Origin: Arctopsyche grandis
Lineage: Eukaryota; Arthropoda; Insecta; Trichoptera; Hydropsychidae
Assembly: GCF_051622035.1 (NCBI RefSeq)
Contig: NC_135365.1
Coordinates: forward strand, 29,140,001-29,204,000
DNA: 64,000 bases
Reading direction: 5' to 3'
How positions within the stretch are numbered: the stretch's first letter is position 1; each line of letters starts with the position of its first letter. The notes under the pieces are model-generated. The model was given only the letters and a program-made list of their open reading frames with translations. It searched no databases and had not been told where the DNA came from. This document shows positions 59,001-64,000 of the stretch, piece by piece. A program made the translations under genes and the position numbers.

Positions 59001-60858
59001 AGCAATGAAAGCAAACTACGTACGTTGAGAAAAAATACGTTGTATCTTAAAAAAAATGCATGTGCATTATTTTCGGCGCGTTATTAAACAATCTCGTATT
59101 GTGCATTGAATAAAATATTTTGGCATTATAAAGTGACCATTAAAATAGATTTTAGCATTGGGATGGATACAAAAAGTGGCATTATTAAGCAAGTTAAACA
59201 TTTTTTGCCCGATAGACCAACGATTTGGACGAAATTTCTAAACACTTCTATTTGTCTTAAAAATTCCAATGAAATGGATCTCGGAAAAAACTCACTTAGG
59301 GGTTGAAATTACCCTCATTCAACCTCCATATAAACTAGCGCATCATTACCTTGACAACCAAAAGATACTAGTCAACAAATTACTATCGAATATAAATGAA
59401 ATATTTGTATCTTACATTAGAACCATCGTTCAGTCTACATGTAGCGGGCGAAGCTTGCTCTTTCAGATATTGCACATATAAAATACAATTTGTTAAGTGC
59501 CATAACTATCAAATATAGATCTACCTTTGTATGTCTTCCGTGACGCAATCTTAGATTTTCATTTTAGTTTATTCTTGAACCAAAACTAAGCCGTTTAGTT
59601 CGGACAAGTTACATATTAATGGATACGTCATAGGCATAATTACGTTATTTTCTATCTAAAAAAGTTATCAGGTCTTAAAACGGAAGCAACATACGGGACT
59701 GGGCATCTGATCAGGGTTCAACTTCTTCGCCGTCTGCGGTTGATATCCGTACTGATTCTGCTGAGGGGGGTATCCCGGCTGGCTGGGATAGCCCGCCTGT
59801 TGCCCACCATAGCTCGCCTGCTGCCCAGGATACGGCATCTGCTGTCCCGGGAAGTTACCCGGCTGCGGCTGAAACCCAGTCTGCGGCTGAAGTCCAGGCT
59901 GCTGTTGCTGCTGCATCTGCGGCGGATACGCACCCGGCTGCTGCTGATATCCCGACACGGGCGGCGGCATCGGCCCTTTGCTCTGATACTGTTGGGCGTT
60001 CGCCATCGGCGGGACCATGCCCGGATGAGGCATAGAAACCATCGGCGGAATCTGTTGACCGGCTGCCGGCGGTAATGGAGGCATGCCTGGCTTGGGCGGA
60101 GACGGAACCTGATTAGGGAAGGTCGCTTGTTGGTTGGTAAAAGGCGGTATTTGATTCAGAGACATTTGATTCGGAAGCATTTGATTCGGAGGCATTTGAT
60201 TCGGAGGCATTTGACTCTGAGGCATTTGACCTGGTGGGAATGGTCCTCGCTGTTGAGGAGGCGCTAGAGCAGTCGGAGGCGGCCCGAGTGAGCTCGGTTG
60301 ACTGTGCGGTGGCATTGCGCTTTGAATCGGAGCCATTCCTAAATTTTCCTGTGGGGCAGAAGTTGGTGGAGCGCCGAAGTTAGACGGTGGCCTCTGAGGA
60401 GCACCGAGCGAATTGAAATCAGGCGAGTTCGGCTTTTGCGAATTGGGCATTAGAGGCGGTTGATTGGCCCCGCTCATATTTCCATAGTACTGTTGGGGTT
60501 GCTGTCCGGGAGTGAGCGGCTTCGGCGGAAATTGTGAGGGTGTGGGGAATTGCTTTGGCGGCATTTGACCCGGTGGGAATTGAGGTTGGGTTGGTCCGTT
60601 GGAGAATTGGCCGTTGGGTTGGGGGACAGGCGGCGTGTTGCCCAAGTTCAACGATTGCATCTTCTGGTTCATGCTCATGCCCGGCTGTTGGGGGAAGTTG
60701 GCCGACTGAGGCGCGTTCATGTTCGGATTCATGTACAGGTTGTTGTTGGTGCCGTTGTTGAGTGGGGGCATCATGCCCGGACCGGGGGGATATGGCAAGG
60801 GGCCCATCGCTGAATTATTATTTGGGGGCGGTTGCCCCGGTATAAACTGTGCATTCAT
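49998..60858 (-). CDS. Sec24CD: COPII coat cargo adaptor Sec24C/D type, 16 coding exons, 1146 aa
   Basis: Sec24 pairs with Sec23 in the inner COPII coat at ER exit sites and selects cargo. Exons (minus): 60858-59695, 58985-58868, 58788-58703, 58626-58437, 58269-58160, 58081-57899, 57814-57629, 57551-57404, 56487-56327, 56244-56076, 56001-55928, 52566-52428, 52336-52142, 52049-51864, 50417-50224, 50135-49998; they sum to 3441 nt in frame. Residues 1-388 are a disordered Pro/Gln/Gly/Asn-rich tail with tandem MPPNQ units. The zinc finger has Cys489, 492, 511 and 514 (CSRC, CAFC). The trunk follows from about 557 ([13 protein letters not shown]), with [13 protein letters not shown] and [14 protein letters not shown], then the helical region ([15 protein letters not shown]-like) and the gelsolin-like end ([10 protein letters not shown]) finishing KEIRGLL. 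Features match Sec24C/D rather than A/B. Two donors (after exons 12 and 13) are weak GTTCGA. At exon 4 a second acceptor 39 bases upstream stays in frame. Confidence 0.94.
50529..50660 (+). repeat. Dispersed ACTAGTG repeat, truncated copy 2
   Basis: AACTAGTGTTGTGCTCGTTG then ATTTCAGCGGGTGGCTTCGG and AATTAAAATAAAGTTATATC, ending near TGTCTGTCTCGTATAGG. It matches the left part of 873-1640. It lies in a Sec24CD intron. Confidence 0.6.
51236..51295. repeat. Short TTAGG-like tract and dispersed repeat
   Basis: GGTCAGGTTAGGTTAGGTTA, AGTTAGGG and then CATTTAAGATTAGG. This is the inverted counterpart of 4203-4260. The TTAGG units match the insect telomere repeat in sequence, but only three or four are present. 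Confidence 0.4.
51612..51833. repeat. Degenerate minisatellite, about 20-21 bp unit with ACTGATCATT
   Basis: Units such as ATCATTTCGTTTTATACACTG, cut here to 20 as ATCATTTCGTTTTATACACT, then ATCATTTTGGTTTAATTACT and ATCATTCTATTTAATAACTG follow one another, joined by G. About ten diverged units are visible, some longer because of insertions. The array lies in the Sec24CD intron before exon 14 is reached from the 3' side. Confidence 0.6.
52649..53009 (+). repeat. tRNA-derived SINE, copy E
   Basis: Head AGCCAGCAGCATGACTTGGT with GGGTTCAATCCCGTG as B-box-like sequence. The body has GGAACTGAGCTGGAGTC on the complement, and the tail is GGCCAGGAAGGCGCATTTGG then TTACCTGTTAAGCCTTCC. A (TA)n run (53010-53049) follows directly. 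In Sec24CD intron 11. Confidence 0.75.
53074..55113 (+). mobile_element. pogo/Tigger-type DNA transposon with TA target duplication
   Basis: Left end CAGGCGTACCTCAACTTTTG and right end CTTTCGCACACAATTGG-complement form 24-bp inverted repeats with two differences (CAGGCG-T/G-ACCTCAACTTT). TA flanks both ends (53072-53073, 55114-55115). It is 2040 bp, inside Sec24CD intron 11, opposite in strand to the host gene. Confidence 0.9.
53272..54525 (+). CDS. Tigger-like transposase, N-terminally truncated, C-terminally frameshifted
   Basis: 417 residues. It begins inside the family's usual protein at [13 protein letters not shown], so the first pogo-type helix-turn-helix is missing; the CENP-B-like second DNA-binding domain (about 1-75, with [11 protein letters not shown]) remains. 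The DDE domain carries three Asp positions in [20 protein letters not shown] and [12 protein letters not shown]. Near 54462-54468 an A-run appears to carry one extra base: the frame ends in YGRL, while the next frame continues the family's tail ([34 protein letters not shown]). The middle is open throughout. It is probably inactive without the N-terminal domain. Confidence 0.85.
   Translation: MMDEMEKSLSYWISDQNQKTSIIQARALSLHKDWKDRLKEDSNTVFHASHGWFSNFKTRYSLHNIKFTGESADADKDAAKDFISSLSKIIEDGEYSSSQIFNVDETGLFWKKMPNRTFLSKEESVAPGHKPSKNRLLLGGNLAGDLKLMPMLIYQAANPRALKGKDKKLFPVIWKSKKKAWVTALIFKDWFTSHFVPAVKQYCEVNNLPFQILLILDNATGHPKSLQNLYPEINVVFLPPNTTCLIQPMDQIVIATFKRYYMRSIMNQAIKTTDMEGGPTLKDFWRNYNIWNAINNIGDAWAEIKESTMKGSWRKLCPQMMGDINFDETPETITLEIVHLMNELNLDVNIEDINEMIESHSEPMTNEFLMDRQENENDIHIESEEEEPEVIINTLTIKKYERSFYASRKVFEHYGRL
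55229..55425 (-). mobile_element. Fold-back MITE, diverged second copy
   Basis: Its minus strand starts GGTTCGGTGATTATTCCGCA and runs parallel to 38907-39109 through CACGGAACATCTGACACCCA, AAAAACTCC and GAAATATTGTATTAACGAGA. Its far arm has decayed. In Sec24CD intron 11. Confidence 0.65.
55490..55840 (-). pseudogene. LINE reverse-transcriptase C-terminal fragment
   Basis: On the minus strand, a frame with [20 protein letters not shown] and then [20 protein letters not shown] matches the segment after the polymerase domain in Jockey/CR1/R1-type non-LTR elements (W.P....I..IQ..F...L....LL.L.SL..RR). No intact element surrounds it. In Sec24CD intron 11. Confidence 0.6.
56644..57247. mobile_element. 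Small hAT-like element with target duplication ATGCGACAC
   Basis: Left end TAGGGCTTCCAAGCC and right end GGAACCCCTA are imperfect inverted repeats. ATGCGACAC occurs directly on both sides (56635-56643 and 57248-57256): 8 bp would be usual for hAT, and the ninth may be chance. Inner subterminal regions repeat AAGCCGGCTTTT-like words. It is 604 bp with no transposase, in Sec24CD intron 8. Confidence 0.78.
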
Positions 60859-61700
60859 GACAGTTTTATTTCAGTATCCTGAAAAAACAATAAAATAAAT
60901 CAGTGATTCAAAATATATGACGTACATACATAGGTAGTAAAAATTAATTAAAATAGTTTTATGGGAAGGAAAAATAACAAAACCAATTACACACATGAGA
61001 GTTGAGAAATGGTGGTTGAAATTTGGTAACTTTGAAATAGTCGAAAAAATTTAAATTCCCTTAAATTTGAACCCTTTTCATCGCTGGGTTATTATCTTAT
61101 TTATTAAGTATATTTTCATACAATAAAATATCCGGGATTGCAAAAATAATCCATTACATTGATTAAACCTAAAATAGTTGCGAGTGAAAAAGGTCAATGT
61201 AGGACTATTCAGTGTTTTCGATGAGATGTATGGAAATTTAATGATATAGGGGATGAAAATATTGTACAATAAAAAAATATTTAATACACCTCTCTGCATG
61301 TATTTATCAGCACAAAAACACGATTTCAATGTCGATGTTTAGAGTAATCGTTGTACAAGTGTAATACAAATTTTCGATTATCTTTTTCTTTCGACATATC
61401 AAGTTAATAATTTATACTTATGTATACTAACGGGTCGACTAAAACTTGTTCTCGTATGCGAAAAATATCAGTATAGTAAAGTAGTTTCATAATCAATATA
61501 CACCGATTGAACGAGCTAAAAGTCAATTGAAAGTTCAACGACCAAACCCAATCTAATTGAAAAGTTTGAATTTGGCCGATTGGTTGAACGCAAGCAGCTG
61601 TTTGTGGTTCAATGATACGATCCACCAGATAAGCGAATAAACAAATGTAAACGTAAGAAATGTGGGGCACAAGAAAGAGTGATGTGTGATATCAGAGCGG
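60859..61700. other. 5' flank and probable 5'-UTR intron of Sec24CD
   Basis: Reading the minus strand, TTGTTTTTTCAG ends at 60879 and is followed by 20 bases and the start codon, so the first coding exon probably begins at 60878 after a 5'-UTR intron. The rest is AT-rich with no gene. Confidence 0.5.
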
Positions 61701-61708
61701 GTGACGTG

Positions 61709-61960
61709 TGGTGTCGCGGGGGGGGCGGAGGCGGGAGGGGGCGCGCTCGGGGGCTCACGGGAGTCTCAAAGGAGGGGCGTACGCTCGGGGGGCGACGGCG
61801 GAGACTCCGGAGCGACGTTGACGGCGACAACGGCAGCAGCGGCGACAGCGGCTGCGGCCCCAACTGTCAGCGCCACGTATCCCAGACGTCGATGTTGCCA
61901 CACGCGATCGCCGATGTGGAACTTGGCCGTAACCTCGACAACGTAGGCTCGCTTTCGATC
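61709..61960. promoter_or_regulatory. GC-rich, CpG-rich block, possible Sec24CD promoter or first exon
   Basis: This is the only long GC-rich, non-transposon stretch near the 5' end of Sec24CD: GGGGGGGCGGAGGCGGGAGG at its left, then CGACGG and CAGCAGCGGCGAC runs. Open frames cross it on both strands; the minus-strand one has an alanine/valine-rich hydrophobic run (LGYVALTVGAAAAVAAAA) after basic residues, but this follows from the GCN-rich composition and no family is recognised. A promoter or noncoding first exon is the simplest reading; a separate short gene is not excluded. Confidence 0.3.
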
Positions 61961-62115
61961 TATTTTACGGTTTTTCACACTTTCATCGTTGGTTAGCGTG
62001 TGTAAATTTGCTTTATTTACACTACCAATACGGACCTTGATCTTAGTACCGCAATTTTGAGGATTTCGAACTGTCAATATTGTCGACGTCAGTATGCAGT
62101 TTAAGTTTATAGAGG

Positions 62116-62900
62116 ACTAGTGTTATGCCCGTTAATTTCAAAGGGTGGTTACGAAAAGGAATTGAATAAAAATAAAGTTATATGTAGTATAATGTAAGGT
62201 AATGTTGCGTAGGAGTGGGTGGAGGATCCAAGTAAAAGGCCAAAGTCTTCTCACAGCATTTATTGGTGATTAAGAAGATACACACACTGGAAGTGCTCAG
62301 TCCAGAATGTCTTGATATCGCCTAATTATCGCCTTATAAGGGATAGATCTCTCAGGACATCTTCGACGTCTAATTTTTTTACCTATTGTTATGGTCACGT
62401 ATTCGGATGTGCATTCTCACGACACTCAGACCCCCGGTATGGGTCACTTCTGAGAACTCCATGGGAATGCGACAGAGCACCGCTATCGCCGCATTCATTG
62501 TTTAGCCGACAGCACTTAGTTTGCCGATAATCCCCAAAACCAATTATAACGGTCACACGGTATCAGGTATGCGCCTCGGCTTAATCCGATGGCACTTGAC
62601 CGGCGGCTCTTTACTAACCTCTTATTTTAGTATACGTAACAGTAATTTATAGGCACACGCGCACGTAATATTAATCGTAATAAAAGTAGCACATTATACA
62701 CTTAGCAATCCAACCCGTTCGAAATGATGAACTCTCCGGGGTCTTCGCCTCCACGCCCCTGACACGTTCGGCGCGGCCGACGGTCAGGATCTCGATTACT
62801 CGGCTGTGATTGGTTCCCCATACTGGTTGATCATCCGTCACAAACATACAAACATATACATACATATTTAGTGACCGTCAGTTTTTATATATATTATTAT
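62116..62900 (+). repeat. Dispersed ACTAGTG repeat, copy 3, split by a solo LTR
   Basis: Left part 62116-62202 (ACTAGTGTTATGCCCGTTAA, AATAAAAATAAAGTTATATG) and right part 62642-62900 (CACGCGCACGTAATATTAAT, AATCCAACCCGTTCGAAATG, TTTTTATATATATTATTATT) match 873-1640 in order. The LTR at 62203-62641 sits between them. Confidence 0.65.
62203..62641 (-). repeat. Solo LTR with 4-bp target duplication GTAA
   Basis: On the plus strand it runs TGTTGCGTAGG ... ATACGTAACA, the inverse of the 4802-5196 family, and is flanked by GTAA on both sides (62199-62202, 62642-62645). It keeps the poly(A) signal region (CAGCATTTATTGGTG, plus strand). The ends and 4-bp duplication suit a Ty3/gypsy-type LTR. Confidence 0.8.
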
Positions 62901-62989
62901 TATTATATTCGTGTTTTGCTTCTCTGAGCCTTCAAACTGGATAATAGAAGAAAAGCCGCTGAAGTTAAAATACTCGCAATTAGGTTGAA

Positions 62990-63835
62990 AACAGGCTGTT
63001 GCAAAATTGGAGCTGGAGGGTTTTGAGGTGCCGTTCCGCGATTCGGTGCGATACCTCGGAATCCAGCTCGACCGAAAGCTCAGGTTCACGGAGCATGTGG
63101 AGCGGGCATCCGCCAGGGCGGACGTGACGGCCTCTCAGTTAGCCCGCCTCATGAAAAATGTGGGTGGACCTGGAGTGTTAGGAGGAAACTCCTGAGCTCG
63201 GTGGTCTACTCCATACTCTTATACGGCGCTCCCGTCTGGTGTGACTCCCTTAAAGTGGAGCGCACTAGGCGGAAAATGGCTGGAGTGCAGACGGAGCGCT
63301 CTGAGGGTCGTTTCGGCGTACCGCACGGTATCGGAAGATGCCGCACTGGTGCTTGCTTGCAGAACTGCTTGCGGTTGAGCGAAAGCAAACACACGGCGGG
63401 TTGAAAAGAAGCGAAGCGAGGGATGCCACCATGATACAGTGGCAGCAGCGGTGGGAGTCAGCTACTGGGGGGAGGTGGACGCAAAGGCTCGTCGGTGACC
63501 TGAAGCAATGGTGCGGAAGGACACACGGCGACCTGAGCTATCACCTCACCCAGTTGTTGACAGGACACGGTTGCTTCGGAACCTATCTGCACAAGATAGG
63601 GAAAGAAGCAACACCAAGCTGCCACCACTGTGAGGCAGCTGACGATGATGCGGAGCATACATTGCTTCACTGTCCTGCGTGGGATGCCCCGAGAGAGGCC
63701 CTCAAAGCCACGATCGGGGAGGAAACGCTATGGACGGGGATGGTGATGGTTTCCATGCTCCGCGATAGAGGGAGCTGGTCATTAAAGTCTTTAATTGAAA
63801 ATGCATCGATATTACTAGATTGCATCTGGTTATAA
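62990..63835 (+). pseudogene. R1-clade non-LTR retrotransposon, 5'-truncated 3' end
   Basis: The frames, read in order across shifts at about 63180 and 63340, give AVAKLELEGFEVPFRDSVRY and LGIQLDRKLRF. SVVYSILLYGAPVW and then RALRVVSAYRTVSEDAA-like words follow, ending with GCFGTYLHKIGKEATPSCHH and AEHTLLHCPAW. This is the end of the reverse transcriptase and the tail domain, with its CCHC-type C..C...AEHTL..C signature, of R1/TRAS-like elements. It ends with CIWL-stop at 63835 and an A-rich tract at about 63880. The GC content is higher than in the flanking DNA. Frameshifts make it inactive. Confidence 0.75.
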
Positions 63836-64000
63836 ATAATTTCTACATGCGACATTAACTTGTGAAAAAGTTCTGACTAAAATAAAAAAAATTATTCAGT
63901 AAATTGGAAGAATCTGTTATTGTTTCATCAGTATTTTCGGAAGAATATTTGTTCTTGAAAACATTGGCTCAGCTTCTCTTGATTTTGATACCATCTTAAA
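63836..64000. other. AT-rich right edge
   Basis: 3' end of the non-LTR element and flanking DNA; nothing else seen. Confidence 0.3.

Noticed and set aside
28532-60858. A functional secretion cluster of SecA-like and Sec24 genes
   Set aside because: The shared name prefix is historical only. SecA is a bacterial translocase motor and Sec24 a COPII coat subunit; nothing in the sequence links their regulation or function.
59668-60858. The first Sec24CD exon as a separate 396-residue Pro/Gln-rich protein
   Set aside because: The last residues after PSP read into an intron; splicing at the GTATGT donor joins PSP to IQVMTED as expected for Sec24C/D.
1-64000. CRISPR arrays, rRNA genes, riboswitches, bacterial operons
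   Set aside because: No regularly spaced direct repeats with unique spacers, no rRNA-like segments and no bacterial gene organisation were seen.

Overview
The window is AT-rich nuclear DNA from an arthropod, most likely an insect. The evidence is two long, conventionally spliced animal genes with clear insect-type orthologues (an atypical soluble guanylate cyclase of the Gyc88E type and a COPII coat protein of the Sec24C/D type), a dense load of insect-style transposable elements, and short TTAGG-like tracts. The order cannot be fixed from the sequence alone. All exon boundaries below were placed by hand from GT/AG sites, reading phase and family conservation; both long genes assemble without a leftover base (900 and 1146 residues).

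Layout. 1-12.9 kb: gene-poor and repeat-rich, with a candidate last exon of a minus-strand membrane protein at the left edge (277-465), three tRNA-derived SINEs and a fourth partial one, LTR fragments and MITEs. 12.97-23.85 kb, plus strand: 16 coding exons of the guanylate cyclase; its introns hold a hAT fragment, nested MITEs and a complete Tc1-like transposon with TA target duplication. 23.9-28.5 kb: intergenic, with a 1.8 kb hAT element flanked by an 8-bp duplication and carrying an LTR fragment and a TTA-flanked MITE inside it.

28.5-47.8 kb is the most unusual block. Two genes encoding a very large protein with a SecA-type DEAD motor at its C-terminus lie head to head as an inverted pair (28532-33079 minus, intact, 1515 aa; 43387-47806 plus, broken by a 2-nt deletion). 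From residue 87 onward they are almost identical, while the first 86 residues and the sequence outside the arms differ strongly, which suggests gene conversion between inverted arms. The roughly 10 kb spacer holds a hAT-like element, remnants of pogo and RTE elements, an intact two-exon gene of an unnamed family, and a BEL/Pao-like LTR retrotransposon that has lost its reverse transcriptase and integrase.

50.0-60.86 kb, minus strand: 16 coding exons of Sec24CD, with introns carrying a SINE, a pogo/Tigger element, a fold-back MITE, a LINE fragment and a small hAT element. 61-64 kb: a GC-rich block that may be the Sec24CD promoter, a dispersed repeat split by a solo LTR, and the 3' end of an R1-like non-LTR retrotransposon.

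The host genes have unrelated jobs: cGMP signalling (Gyc88E type) and ER-to-Golgi cargo selection (Sec24CD). The SecA-like pair has no assigned function. No CRISPR array, rRNA or free-standing tRNA gene was seen.
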